Shown: positions 48,136 through 59,369, counted from the first letter of the stretch. The stretch: DNA of 64,000 nucleotides from Symbiodinium natans (GCA_905221605.1 CAJNDS010000012.1:62001-126000), one strand, 5' to 3'. Numbers and translations: made by a program. The notes: a model not told the origin generated them from the letters alone.

Positions 48136-48232
48136 CCCCACCCCCCCCCCCCCCCCCCCTGCCGCCCCCGCCCCCATCCCCCCTCCGCCCCCGTCTCCCC
48201 TCCCCCTTCCCCCCCCCCCCCCCCCCTCCCCA
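48136..48232. repeat. C-rich homopyrimidine tract
   Basis: Runs of up to about 19 C with CCGCCC, CCTCC and CCCATCC interruptions. Confidence 0.93.
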
Positions 48233-48451
48233 TGGCATGAGGGTTCAGGAGCCATAAAATTTAGGGTTCAAGGGTTCAGGGCTGAGGGTTCTACGGTGGT
48301 TGAAGGTTCAGGGACAAGAGCGTAGGGTTAAGAATTTGGGTTGCGTGTGAAACTTTTATTGTCTTAATGGTATGGGATTCTCTGGGTGGGTGGGTACTTT
48401 TCGGGCGCTTGAAAGGCTGCCAGCCTAGTGAATGCTTGAACTTTGAGATGC

Positions 48452-48700
48452 TGAACCCTAAACCCTAAACCCTAAACCCTAAACCCTAAACCCTAAACCC
48501 TAAACCCTAAACCCTAAACGCTAAACGCTAAACGCTAAACGCTAAACGCTAAACCCTAAACCCTAAACCCTAAACCCTAAACCCTAAACCCTAAACCCTA
48601 AACCCTGAACTGAACCCTAAACCCTAAACCTTAAACCCTAAACCCTGAACCCTGAACCCTGAACCCTGAACCCTAAACCCTAAACCCTAAACCCTAAACG
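48452..48700 (+). repeat. CCCTAAA array with a CGCTAAA block
   Basis: About 35 units; 48518-48553 is homogenised CGCTAAA, and CCCTGAA units follow near 48645-48670. Confidence 0.97.
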
Positions 48701-48949
48701 AAATAAGACATGGGAGGTGCGACCTGTGAAATAGATAGAGGCGTGCCGTTACGGCTTTACGTCCTTTTCCAGGTTCAAGTGACCCCAAAAAGGGTCGGGG
48801 GTGGGGCGGCTCGAGAAAATGGGACGCAAAACAAGGAAGGGAACCTTCCCCTTCTTCATGAGGCCACTCTCGAAATGCATACCCTTCAGGGCCTAGGAAT
48901 GTTTGGTCCTGGGCTCAAATCCCTTCTGATTGGGGAATAGGAACCTTTT

Positions 48950-49065
48950 ACGGTTCGGTTTCTATTTCGGTTCGGTTCGACGGTTCCGGTTTTACTATTC
49001 GGTTCGCAGGTTCCGGTTCTGACGGTTCCGGTTCCACGGTTCGCGGTTCGGTTCCTTCGCTTCCT
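48950..49065. repeat. GGTTCGG / GGTTCCG degenerate repeat
   Basis: Counterpart of 46420-46530, on the same strand, lying just inside the second octamer array. Confidence 0.78.
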
Positions 49066-49068
49066 GCT

Positions 49069-49315
49069 AAACCCCTAAACCCCTAAACCCCTAAACCCCT
49101 AAACCCCTAAACCCCTAAACCCCTAAACCCCTAAACCCCTAAACCCCTAAACCCCTAAACCCCTAAACCCCTAACCCCCCTAAACCCCTAACCCCCCTAA
49201 ACCCCTAAACCCCTAAACCCCTAAACCCCTAAACCCCTAAACCCCTAAACCCCTAAACCCCTAAACCCCTAAACCCCTAAACCCCAAGCCCCAAACCCCA
49301 AATCCCAAACCCAAG
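49069..49315 (+). repeat. CCCCTAAA 8-mer array
   Basis: About 28 octamers, ending in CCCCAAA-type units and CCCAAG at the next candidate exon. Confidence 0.97.
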
Positions 49316-49468
49316 CCTTGGAGACCCAGATTGCTCGTTTATGGCCGGGGGGGAGCTCCAGGCGCTGCTCTCGGCCACCCCGGCCAAGCTCCAAGAGGAC
49401 CCGGAAGCGCTTCTCAAGCGGCGCTGCAGCAGGCGCCTCCTGGGGGGCGTCTCTCCACGAAATGGGGG
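49316..49468 (+). CDS. Candidate exon (island 20), possibly a first exon
   Basis: It follows the octamer array (CCCAAG). The best frame includes MAGGELQALLSATPAKLQED then PEALLKRRCSRRLLGG. Third positions are overwhelmingly G or C, and the stretch reads as ordinary helical protein. The end is uncertain: GT at 49449 or 49469. An internal ATG at 49341 makes a first exon possible. No family recognised. Confidence 0.45.
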
Positions 49469-49949
49469 GTTTACGACATTCGGGGTACCCTTTTGGGGTC
49501 CTTGTTATGAGGGGATCCTAGGATTTTGGGGGTCAAGTTTAGTGGGTCCCTTGTGTAAACCTCCGTATCAAGATATCAGGGTTTAGAATGGAGGGAGGTG
49601 TCTTTTTGGGCCTTCCCTTCAGGCAGCTCCCACAAAGACCTGTGAATTTGGGCGTGCTTCCAGGGTCTAGAGTAGGGGGTTGAGGGTTTAGGGTTTTCAA
49701 CTGGAGGCATACATGTCCCGTCACACACTGTACACCCCCAAACATTGTGGCGTCGAGTACTAGGACTGCGCCGTGGAATCCTGGCCTGCGCCCCTTCTAC
49801 CTCTAAAGCGTCAGGGTCAGGTAGGGTTCAGGTATCAAGGCCTGAAGGGGCGGGTTTTAGTAGTAGGCTTAGACTTATGTCTCGTATAGGAGAGAACTTC
49901 GCCGTTTTGGGACAGGACCGGACTCCGATATGGACCTTGCCTCTCGAAT

Positions 49950-50035
49950 GGGTTTAGGGTTTAGGGTTTAGGGCTTAGGGTTTAGGGTTTAGGGTTTAGG
50001 GTTTAGGGTTCAGGGTTTAGGGTTTAGGGTTTAGG
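49950..50035 (+). repeat. TTTAGGG array
   Basis: About twelve units with single CTTAGGG and TTCAGGG variants. Confidence 0.95.
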
Positions 50036-50039
50036 GAAT

Positions 50040-50575
50040 TCTTCCGAGCCGCCTACGGCCCGAAGCCTCAAGCCAACCCTGAACCCTAAACCCTGTAGAC
50101 CCTGAATCGGAGAGAAAAGAAACGGTCTGAGTTAGTAGGACGGCCCTGGGATTTCGTTGCGAGTGGTTCTGTGGTACAGGCTCATAAGATTGCACAGCTA
50201 GCCTGTGGTAGCTTGCAGTGGCCTAAATGCCCCAAGCCCTGTACTCTATATTTTTCCCTAACCTCGGCCCTACCACTAACGACTTAATCCTCTAGTTACC
50301 CTATCTCCGTTAACTTCCAACGCCACCCTACAGCGTGTCCACCCTACAGCGTGTGCAGGGTATATGTTCCACAAGAACCGAGTCCTTAAGGTCTTTAAAC
50401 TGTGTTAATGATAATGCTAATGAATGCGAGAATTGTAATGATAGCGACAGTGACAATGAGGCGTTCTAGCTAAGTTTTGAGGATCACCGAACACAAACGA
50501 AAGATCACCGAACACAAACAAACTCTCCCCAGAACACCCCCGCCCACCCAAGAGGCTCTAGATCCGCAGGATTGG
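50040..50575. other. Unassigned unique sequence
   Basis: Intron-like, no coding evidence; tandem duplications CCACCCTACAGCGTGTCC (50323-50357) and GATCACCGAACACAAACGA (50481-50520). Confidence 0.45.
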
Positions 50576-50576
50576 T

Positions 50577-50725
50577 AGGGTTTAGGGTTTTGGGTTTGGG
50601 GTTTAGGGTTTAGAGTTTAGGGTTTAGGGCTTAGGGTTTAGGGTTTAGGGTTTAGGGTTTAGGGTTTAGGGTTTAGGGTTCAGCGTTCAGGGTTCAGGGT
50701 TCAGGGTTCAGGGTTCAAGTTTAGG
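50577..50725 (+). repeat. TTTAGGG then TTCAGGG array
   Basis: About 20 units; the right end is a homogenised TTCAGGG block. Confidence 0.95.
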
Positions 50726-51104
50726 GCATCCCCAGCATCACGGGCATGCCAAGGTCGAGCCACTCAATGCGCACGCGCAGGCGCGGAGGGGCGAGGGGCG
50801 CCAGGAGCTGGGGGAACCCCCAGAAGGAACTTGTTTGGACATCCACAGGATCTCTGGGTATTGCAATAGACCCCCCCCCAAAAAATCTGAGAAATGGCGT
50901 AGTTGCTGAGGTCGCTGCTGGTGTAATCGCGCAAAATGAAGCTTGAGAGGCTCAATGGGGTATATAGTCTGACGAGAAGGGGTTGAAGCTCGATCCCATG
51001 CAATGGGCATGTGCTTGGAAAACCACAAAAAAACTGATGGGGGCAGCCGTCGCAGCAAGTCTGCTCAATATGATTCGTATGAAGATATCTTTCTAGAGAT
51101 CGAC
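50726..51104. other. Unassigned unique sequence
   Basis: Open on both strands (minus 50738-51058, 106 codons) but without recognised motifs. Confidence 0.35.
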
Positions 51105-51300
51105 GCGGTTTAGGGTTTAGGGTTCATAGGGTTCATAGGGTTTATAGCGTTTATAGGGTTTATAGGTTTATATAGGGTTTATATAGGTTTTATGTAGGGT
51201 TTATATAGGGTTTATATAGGGTTCATATAGGGTTTATATGGTTTATAGGGTTTAGGGTTTCGGGTGAAAGAAAAGTGCTTATAGGGTTTAGGGTTTAGGG
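51105..51300 (+). repeat. GGGTTTATA-variant array
   Basis: Units of GGGTTTATATA, GGGTTCATA and GGGTTTATAG grade into TTTAGGG at the right, an AT-expanded relative of the heptamer. Confidence 0.9.
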
Positions 51301-52200
51301 TTTTTATCAGTTGTAAGTTAGTCTTGTAAATGATAAGGGAGTATAGGGTAAAAGGCTGTTTTCGTGTCAGTTTTGAGCCCAGCAGACCATATGCTACACA
51401 GCTACCGCGACAGGAACAAGCGGAATCCAAAAAAAGCTGTGAAAACCCCACAAACCCAGAAAAAGACCCAATAAAAGGCAGACTCCAAAAACACAGGGCA
51501 AACCCAAAAAGAAAGTAAAGCGTAGCAACTCCGTAAAACTCCGCGCGATCCCCAAAAAAGGCGTGCAAAACCTGCAACCGAAATCCAAAAAAAACCCGAA
51601 AAAACTCCAACAAATGCCGTGCACCCGACGCCGAAAAATCTTACCATTCTGAGCTCAAGTTTTGTGTCTCACCGCTTTTTGGCAAAAATGCTTCCGTCAG
51701 AGCAGGCATCCAGAGTTGCACAGCTCGGTCTTTATTTTCTCAGGCCTTCGTCACCCTGGCAAAAATGTTTTGGACGCAAAGATTGCCACGGTTCGCATTG
51801 TTCCCAAAGCACCATATGGGTGTTTCATGCATTCCACGGCTTGCTTATGAGCTCCCGTTTGCATCAATACAGTTTCAATCCTGTCTGTGAGGCTTGTCCA
51901 CAGGACGAGGATTTTGTAGGGCGAATCAGCCGTACAACGAGGAGGGCGGAACTCGTGCTGTGATATCAGCCTCGATTCGGCGGTATTTGGTGCATTGCCA
52001 TACCGTTTGGAGGCATGAGCTGTATTAGGCGACGGCAAGAGATGGAAAGAGTCTGAACGTTTGCTTTTGCACCTAAGCGTGCGAATCCTAGAAATATTTC
52101 GAGAATCTCTAGGCTTCTACCAAAGGTTTGGTTTTTGGTGAATTATGTGGGTTTATAGGCTGACTCTGACAAATTCCCGGCCCAGGGCTCCCCTGCTGAG
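51300..52200. other. Unassigned sequence, partly A-rich
   Basis: 51330-51640 is A-rich with (A)n CCC motifs. Its minus frame (133 codons) is Phe-rich and hydrophobic. 51640-52040 has plus (51619-51963, 114 codons) and minus (51751-52038, 95 codons) frames of ordinary composition. The plus one includes LHQYSFNPVCEACPQDEDFV and could be a fragment of a retroelement or host gene, but I do not recognise it. Confidence 0.35.
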
Positions 52201-52309
52201 GGCCCCATGCTAAACCCCACAAGCGAAATATTGTCCTGCACAGTGGCAGTAGCAGTAATAGTTGCAGTAGTAGCAGTAGTCGCAGGAAGTAGCCTGCTTG
52301 CTTTTCATG

Positions 52310-52790
52310 ATGGGTTGTTCTTCGCGGGAGCCCTGTCCTGCGCGGGCTCTTCTTCGCCTTTCGCGGCGGCCGCCCTCCACGGGCTCCCCACTCTTTGCGA
52401 GCTCCCTGCCATTCGCGGGCTGCCTTGTCTTCGGCGTGGGCTCCTCGCCCTTCGCGGCCTCTGCTCTTCGGAACCTCGGGCGGAGCAGGCTCTTCTTCGC
52501 CTGTCGCGGGCTCCTCGCCCTTTGTGGGCGGCTCTTCGCCCTTCGCGAGCTCCGTGCCGTTCCCTGCCCTTCGCCGGCTCCTTGCTTTGCGCGGGCTCCC
52601 TGCTCGTCACTTTTCTTCTCCCTGCCATTCGCAGGAGTGCTTTCGCGCTTCGCGCGCCCCTGCTCTGCCCTTTTCCTTGCCCTTCGCAGGCTGCTGCCTT
52701 CCGCGGGCTCTCTGCTCTTCGCGGGCTCTACTTCGCCCTTGGCGGCTTCTTTTTCGCGGGCTTCTTTTTTCAGCGTCCGCTTTGGGGGTA
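52310..52790. repeat. GC-rich degenerate repeat (CGCGGGCTCC / CCCTTCGCG)
   Basis: A roughly 20-bp phrase, CTTCGCGGGCTC plus CTCGCCC, recurs with drift. Both strands are open for about 200 codons (52207-52791 plus, 52210-52815 minus). The minus frame is Lys/Arg/Glu-rich with repeated EPAKGRE, the plus frame Leu/Ala/Phe-rich. I treat it as a minisatellite. A charged low-complexity protein on the minus strand cannot be excluded. Confidence 0.7.
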
Positions 52791-52929
52791 AGCGTTTCGG
52801 AGCCCTGCCTGGCACGGCTCAAACATCAACTGTTTCTTATCAGCTGTCGTTCGCGAACAGAAGTTTACGTCACTTTCTTTGGCCGGGAATCAACGCGTCC
52901 ACCCACTGCGCCCACGTAAGCTTGTGATC

Positions 52930-53498
52930 CCAAACCAGCCAGGGCGGCTCCAGACCCCAGACCAAATGTTCTCGCCGACCGAAGTTTGGTCTCGAACTGG
53001 GAGCGTGGCACAGAATCGGCTGATAAGCCCTCCAAACCGTGGTTGCAATCTCAAGGTCTTGAACTTCAATTTATCATGAGGTTATCTCGGACTTCATGTT
53101 ATCATGAGGTTATCTCGGACTTGCGGTCTAGACTTCTAGGTACGGCTTGAAGGGTGAGTCAGCCGATTTGTGGTCACAGCCGGGGAACCATGCGTGCCTG
53201 ACCTGGGCCTCCAGTTGCACCTGCGATGCCTGACCTGGGCCTTCAGTTGCACCTGCGACTCCTTCGCAGGAGCAATGGGTCGCATCCGGGTGATGCGGGC
53301 GCCCTCCCCACCGCTGCTACTGCTGATGCGGGCGGCCTCGCCATCCCCTGTCGCAGGCAACACGTTTTTGATTCATATAGAGCAAGGGCGACGTGGCGCT
53401 TTTCTGCATTCAGGTCCCAGCATCGTCTGCGCGTGAAACCCCGTACACCTTGTAGGAGGCACTAGAGAGCAGATCGCGGTGGTCGCGCTGCTGCATGC
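52930..53498. other. Unassigned GC-rich sequence with short duplications
   Basis: A TCATGAGGTTATCTCGGACT unit is duplicated at 53074-53121. A TGCCTGACCTGGGCCT-containing unit of about 38 bp is duplicated at 53189-53262. No recognised gene. Confidence 0.5.
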
Positions 53499-54185
53499 TT
53501 GTTGTCATTGCAAATGGAAAGCTCACAGGCGGCGCAGTGTGCCGCGTCAGTACCCTTGGAGGATGAGCGAAAGGCCCTGAGGTGCCGCTCGAAGAAAGTT
53601 CTTCACGTTAAACGCAACCGCCCGCGTGCTTCGGCCTGGGCGTGCGCGCCCTCCTCATGCCGGCTGTCGCCTCAGCATGTTGGACGGCCGCGCGCAGCAG
53701 CTACTCGGCATTCCCGGAGTGGGCCTGGCTCAGGAGGCTCAGCCTGGCGCTGTCGCTGGCAGCGCTGCTGGTATACTGCTTGGATCTGCTTGGGGAAGCG
53801 GTCGGACTGTGACACCGATGAGGCTGCGCGCGCCTCGAGCGCAGAAGTGAGGCATTCCTCAGGCAGTCGTGCGGGTTATGCCGCAGCGGTCCAGACAAAG
53901 GCGTGCGAGACCGGTGCGGAGACCTCGACTTCCGTATCTGGAGGCCGCCCATGTGGCGTGCGTGCCGAAACACCAGCGTCGTCGTGCCTCAGCCCTTTTG
54001 CCGGCTCAACGTACGTGTCTGCCAAGGCCTGCTGCTTGGAAACTCCGACAGCGGGGGCGAGATTCATGCGCGCCTGTGATGCTGGTAGTCGAGGCGCTTT
54101 TCGCGCGCAGAATGTTCTTGGAGATGGGCGGTGCGGCTATCGTGCCCTGGCTTTGGACCTTGGCGTCTCCATGGGGGGTCAAGAA
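53499..54185 (+). pseudogene. Possible OTU-protease-like gene fragment
   Basis: A plus frame opens at 53499. Its first ~200 codons are Ala/Arg/Ser/Cys-rich and unrecognised. At about 54108-54180 it reads AQNVLGDGRCGYRALALDLG, matching the OTU cysteine-protease signature (G-D-G-x-C-x-x-R-A-L), with the catalytic-type Asp and Cys at codons 54123 and 54132. The frame then enters a G-rich repeat (54185-54390), so the rest of a catalytic domain, including the His, is missing. OTU domains occur in host genes and in some mobile elements. Could be chance; the motif is short. Confidence 0.35.
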
Positions 54186-54390
54186 GGTATGTGGGGGGTT
54201 AACCAGATATGTGGGGGGGGGGGGGGGGTCAAAAATATGGGGGGGGGGGGGGTTCAGAAAAATGTGGGGGTGTTAAAAAAATATCTTACCGTCCAAGAAG
54301 GTATGTGGGGGGTTAACAAGATATGTGGGGAGGTCAGAAAATATTGGGGGGGTCAGAAAAATATGCGGGGGGGTTAAAAAAATGTGTTAC
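54185..54390 (+). repeat. G-rich repeat (GGTATGTGGGGGGTTAAC)
   Basis: Units of GTATGTGGGGGGTTAACAAG and AAAATATGGGGGG with long G runs, abutting the OTU-like fragment. Confidence 0.88.
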
Positions 54391-55589
54391 CCAAACCCTA
54401 GCCCTAAACCCTAAACCCTGAAACCTAAAACTTCAACCCGCCCGGAATCCCGAAGCCCTGGATCCCTAACCCTCAACTACTCAAGCCGCTTGCTTCGCGT
54501 GCTGTTGGTATAGGGTCCAGGGCATCAAGGCAAAAAGCACAACAACACTCCATGGCCCTTTTCCTCTCAAACGAATGAAGGCCCAAACTTTGGTCGGTTC
54601 TTGTTCAATTAAGGAATGTAGAGCGGAAACCAGACCAGGGCGATAGCACTTGTAAGTGTATGTATATATATATATCTATACATATATAGTGCACAGAGTT
54701 TGGGTAACTTAGCTCAAGTTCCTGTACACCAACCCAGCTGAGCTGATCTCTGGCAGGCATTGCTGATGGCGATACAGGGATGCTGGCAGCTGCATGCAGG
54801 CCCTGCGCACAGCCACACACCCTAGGCCCTAAGCTCCAAACCCCCAACGCCCCCAAACCACAAACCCCTAGCCCCTGAACCCCCGACTCCTTCCGCAGGG
54901 CAGGCCAGGAAGTGTAGGCGAATCTTGCTGCAACTTACAGTATCAATCAGTATCATGTGTCACCCAAGCAGGGCTTGTCGGCTCCGAGGTTTCGGAAGAG
55001 GGGCGCATGGGGTGAGGGCAGCAACAGGAACGAGGTTTTTTGGTGGGGGACGTTTTTTGGCTGCCGGCCGGTCTATTTGTATACATATACATGTATATGT
55101 AGAAAGATAGATAGACAGATCCCTGAAAGGGGGGGGGGCATGAAGTCGAAGTCACTACAGAGATATGGTAAGGCAGGGCTCCGCAGAACGCAACGGAAGA
55201 TGCTTCACGCATGGGGGCTTCTACATGTCTGGTGGTTTTGAAGCTTTGAAGAGGATTTAGGGTACAGTTTTTGTAGAAGCCTGAACGTTCATGTATTTCC
55301 CTGCAACAATGCTGGCTTTCCGGGATTTCTGTTTTTTGGCGGTGTTGTCACGGGACTGTTAAGTGTTGAGGCCCCAAACCCTACACCCTATGCAGATGTT
55401 GTAGCTGTAGATGACCGTGGTGTAGGGTTTAGGGTTCAGGTTCAGGGTTTAGGGTGACCTGAATCCTTGGATTAGTAGGATTTAGGGTTGAGGACTCTCT
55501 TCAAGCAGATGTAGAGAAGCTGGGGCCGTCTTGGTCACGGTGAGGTTGTCCAGCAGGCCGGTCTCAACAGTCTACCTTCCCTGACCGCC
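54391..55589. other. Unassigned sequence with TA microsatellites
   Basis: CCCTAAA-like patch at 54393-54430, TA-rich tracts at 54659-54690 and 55078-55105, small TTTAGGG patch at 55420-55455. No recognised gene. Confidence 0.45.
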
Positions 55590-55867
55590 CTAAACCCTAA
55601 ACCCTAAACCCTACAAACTAAACCCTAAACCCTAAACCCTAAACCCGAAACCCTAAACCCTAAACCCTAAACCCTAAACCCTAAACCCTAAACCCTAAAC
55701 CTTCAACCCTAAACCCTAACCCTAAACCCTAAACCCTAAACCCTGAACCCTGAACCCTAAACCCTAAACCCTAAACCCTAAACCCTAAACCCTAAACCCT
55801 AAACCCTAAACCCTAAACCCTAAACCCTAAACCCTAAACCCTAAACCTAAACCCTAAACCCTAAACC
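55590..55867 (+). repeat. CCCTAAA array, about 39 units
   Basis: Longest C-strand heptamer array here, with isolated CCCTGAA, CCCGAAA and deletion variants. Ends AAACCACCAG at the next island. Confidence 0.98.
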
Positions 55868-55872
55868 ACCAG

Positions 55873-55959
55873 GCCCAGACGACACCGCTCCCTGGCTACA
55901 GTCCTTCACGATCAATGATTTCGTCGCTGAATCACAGGCTCCGCCATCCCTGGGTCATG
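55873..55959 (+). CDS. Candidate internal exon (island 21), unrecognised
   Basis: 87 bp, AACCACCAG|GCC...CATG|GTTTAGGTAGGG. Two plus frames are open. The better one reads PDDTAPWLQSFTINDFVAES then QAPPSLGH. Flanked by the longest C-array on the left and a G-array on the right. Confidence 0.42.
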
Positions 55960-56040
55960 GTTTAGGTAGGGTTTAGGGTTCAGGGGTTGGGGTTTGGGGT
56001 TTAGGGTTTTGGTTTGGGGTTTAGGGTTTAGGGTTTAGGG
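55960..56040 (+). repeat. TTTAGGG / TTTGGGG array
   Basis: Begins at the presumed donor with GTTTAGGTAGGGTTTAGGG. Confidence 0.92.
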
Positions 56041-56227
56041 CCGCGGCTGCAGGATTTGGGGTTAAGGGCGCAGTTCAGGATTTAGTGTGTAGGGTCTCCG
56101 GAATGCATGGTTGTCGACGGCTCTTGGCTAGTTTCTTCTTCTTGCAGACAGCGCATGCGTGAAGACTTGCATGGCAGGTCGATTCGTTCGGTTGTGGAGG
56201 GTTGGAGGATGTGTTTGCCACAGAATG

Positions 56228-56292
56228 GGTTTAGGGTTTAGGGTTTAGGGTTTAGGGTTTGGGGTTTAGGGTTTAGGGTTTAGGGTTTAGTG
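56228..56292 (+). repeat. TTTAGGG array
   Basis: Nine units with one TTTGGGG. Confidence 0.95.
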
Positions 56293-56431
56293 CAGCTAGA
56301 ATCCCCTTCTTGGGGACCCTTAAGTTTCAGGCCCCGCATTGTGATGGCTTCCCTAGACGGTTCGTCTTTGGTCTTCGAGAACTGCCCCTTCATCAAGTCC
56401 CAGCCTAGAGCTCACAATGCTGAACCCAAAG

Positions 56432-56625
56432 CCCTAGACCCCAAACCCTAAACCCTAAACCCTAAACCCTAAACCCTAAACCCTAAACCCTAAACCCTAA
56501 ACCCTAAACCCTAAACCCTAAACCCTAAACCCTAAACCCTAAACCCTAAACCCTAAACCCTAAAGAACCCGAACCTAAACCCTAAACCCTAAACCCCAAA
56601 CCCTAAACCCTAAACCCTAAACCAA
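56432..56625 (+). repeat. CCCTAAA array
   Basis: About 27 units, interrupted once by CCCTAAAGAACCCGAACC. Confidence 0.97.
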
Positions 56626-56655
56626 GCTTGGCTTTGGGGGCTTTGGGGCTTGACG

Positions 56656-56800
56656 GTTTGGGGGGGGGGGGGGGGGGGGGAGGGGGGGAGGGGTTGTTGT
56701 GAAAAAAATATGTGTATTCATTTATTATATATATATATATATATTTTTTTTTTGTTTTTTATGTATGTATGCTTTTATGCATTTTTTTTGGGGGGGGGGA
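56656..56800. repeat. Poly-G, TA and poly-T/G tracts
   Basis: A G run with few interruptions at 56658-56692, (TA)n at 56724-56744, then T and G runs to 56799. Confidence 0.93.
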
Positions 56801-56877
56801 GAGCTTTTGGGTTTCAGGGATTCAGGGTTTTAGGGTTCTTTCAAGGGTTTAGGGATTCAGGTTGTTCGAGATTCCAG

Positions 56878-56976
56878 GGTTGAAGGCCGACTTTCCAATG
56901 CAGGATGACTTCATCGAGGTGTCAATCGAGAATGGCAAGCTCTTCATGGCGGGAGGTGTGCCCAGGCTGCAACACT
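56878..56976 (+). CDS. Candidate internal exon, unrecognised
   Basis: 99 bp from GATTCCAG to GTACTTTAGGG. The frame reads LKADFPMQDDFIEVSIENGK then LFMAGGVPRLQH. A shorter version (CCAATGCAG|GATGAC...GGGAG|GTGTGC) is also possible. The composition is strongly protein-like. The donor runs straight into a TTTAGGG array at 56980-57008. Confidence 0.45.
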
Positions 56977-57009
56977 GTACTTTAGGGTTTAGGGTTTAGG
57001 GTTTAGGTT

Positions 57010-58911
57010 CTGGTCATTGAACCTGAGCCGAAAATGCCTCGCAGGGTTCATAGGGACTTCGTGCGAGACGTGCGCGTGTGCTGCATGAGTCAGGAGATCT
57101 CAAATCAGCAATCAGGACAACCAAAGAACCCGAACAGGTCAACCACCCAACATAGCAAGGTTGGATGGCCTCCTGTTATACTAACAGTCCTCAATAGGAA
57201 ATAGCAGGGGGTACTAGAATCCAAATTAAGGGCTGTTAGCATAAAGGGGGAACATCTCGAATAGCAAGTATCTGGTCGAGGCAATCGTTGTGTGTGTTGC
57301 TGTTCCGTTTGTGTTGTGGTTTGCGGCAGTCTCAAGACCCCCACCCACCACCCCGAACGCAGAAGATGGCCACCACTATCGTAGTCTGCTGCCAGTGGCC
57401 TTGCCCACAATGGCTTGCAGGAGGCGTTGATATCTGGCAACTTCTGATTGACGAGAGCTCGGTCACTACTATCGGTTGAACTCACCCCTGACGACACCCT
57501 TGGGGTCAAAGCTTTCAGGGCGAACAAATTTCGGATGCCTGGTGGGGGAAGTATACACTCACAGTCATCCCAGGAGCTCTCTCTGGACGAGGACTGGGTC
57601 CATGGAGTAGACATATTCTCTTCTTCGGGTTGTGGAAGCATAGATTGAGGTAGCTGTATCTATACTATACATACACCCCTACCAGATGTATTCCTTCTGC
57701 CTTACACGACCTAAACAGCCTAAACCCTAAACCGGAAGGACCCTTTCCGGGATAGCATCCGAATAGATACCCTTCCGTCGGTTTCAAGGCCCAGAAGGAT
57801 CATGAGGCCTGAATGATCTATAGGGGCACTTCCACCTGTGCCCTAAACCCTAAAGCCCCAAACCCGAAGCCCTAAAGCCCCTCTACCCCGCCCCCATCAC
57901 CGCGGCAGGATGGCTTCCTCCACCGTTATGGCCGTTCTGGCTCGCACCTGACGTACACCAGGAGAGCCTTTAGGGGAGGTGTCAGATTACGTGGGGCCAG
58001 GGATGCCAGGGGAAGGCCTCCAACTAGGGCGCCCCCGACACCACGCCCGCACGCCCGCCCCCCACGCCCCCACGGCCGCGTGCCCGCACGACGCACGTTT
58101 AGCTTCATTGGCATGCTGCATGCCCCCTGCTATTAATCAATCCTTGGCAGGAGAAGCATGGGATGACAAAACCAAGCCTGGGACAGTGCACCCGCCGGCC
58201 CGCGTGTCTAAACCCTAACCCCCAAAACAGCGAACCCCAAATCCTTAAGCCCAAAAGTCCTCAACCCCCACATCCCCCCATCCCTGCGCAAGCCCTGCTC
58301 CCTGTAGACAGCTCCCTGCAAGGATCGAAGACCCTGTTTTCGACAACAGTCCGCGCGCGGACAGCAGTCCGCGCAGTCCACGCGCGTATGAGCCATAGTC
58401 TTTGGCCTTCACAGGAGTTCAGGGTCTAGGGTTGAGGGTTTTGGGGTTTAGGAAGCACCTGATTTGCGAACTTTCGAGCCCTCAGCCCAAAGCAGGGCGC
58501 ATGGCTACTGACAGACCCAAGGGCCCACTGCAGGCTTCATCTGAATCGAAACCTTAGGGTTTAGGGTTTAGGGTTTAAGGCTTAGGTTCTCAGAAACCCT
58601 AGAAGCCTCAGAACAAAGGCCCCCCGCAGCTGTAATCGTCTGAAGCCCCTTGCTGCATCGTAAAGTCTGCGTTTCGCCACGCCTCATCTTACTCGCCTCT
58701 TAGTAGGGGCAGGGGAAGTAGGTACCTGCTTTTTTGCCCTGTATACCACTTAAGAGATTCTATAGGGGACCTCCGAGCTTCCCTACTAAGAACCGCTAAC
58801 TTCGAGAGCTGTTCTCGCTCAGAGCAGGTTACAGTGGTTCGACATCCGACTGTCATGCGCTGTCGTCTTCACGTTCATCTGCCGGAGTTCAGGGTCTTAC
58901 GGTGTATTATA
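57010..58911. other. Unassigned sequence
   Basis: A minus frame of 178 codons (57105-57641) shows no recognised motif. CCCTAAA-like patches at 57720 and 57838-57885 are followed by CCGCGGCAG and an open stretch (DGFLHRYGRSGSHLTYTRRA) without a clear donor. At 58297-58390, after GTAGACAG, a frame reads LPARIEDPVFDNSPRADSSP and ends in TAG. It could be a terminal exon but has no other support. Confidence 0.3.
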
Positions 58912-59022
58912 GGGGTCGGAATAATTACTAGCAGTATTCCCCACTGGGGCCTGTGTAATTTTGCCATAAAAACCCCCCCAAGACCCTGCTCTAATTATGA
59001 AGGCCCCTATATTCGGGTTTGG
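58912..59022 (+). repeat. Dispersed ~105-bp repeat, copy B
   Basis: Divergent relative of 27166-27270, same orientation, ending in CCCCTATATTCGGG. Confidence 0.55.
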
Positions 59023-59221
59023 GGTTGCTCATAACTAGTGCTTCCGCGGCGGTGCAGTCGCTGTTGGCCACTGGCCTAATCGAAGAAGCCCATCGCTCTT
59101 CGTCTTCATTTTTGTGGACTCCGGAAGGATTTTCGACTTGCATGATTTTGCTAGGGCTGAGACACCGGCGGCGAACCATGTTCCCCTGAACCCTCAACAC
59201 GAGCCCGGAACCCTAAAGTTC

Positions 59222-59350
59222 CCGAAGCCCCCTAAACCCTAAACCCTCTAAACCCTAAACCCCAAACCCTGAACCCTAAACCCTAAACCCCATGAACTCT
59301 AAACCCTGAACCCTTAACCCCCTAAACCCCTCAACCCCGAAGCCCTAAAC
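59222..59350 (+). repeat. CCCTAAA-type array, irregular
   Basis: Mixed CCCTAAA, CCCTGAA, CCCCTAAA and CCCTCAA units. Confidence 0.88.
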
Positions 59351-59369
59351 CCGGAACCTGGCGCCTCAG

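Noticed and set aside
52207-52927. Overlapping ~200-codon proteins on both strands
   Set aside because: The region is a degenerate GC-rich repeat; simultaneous openness on opposite strands fits composition. Kept only as a repeat, with the doubt stated.
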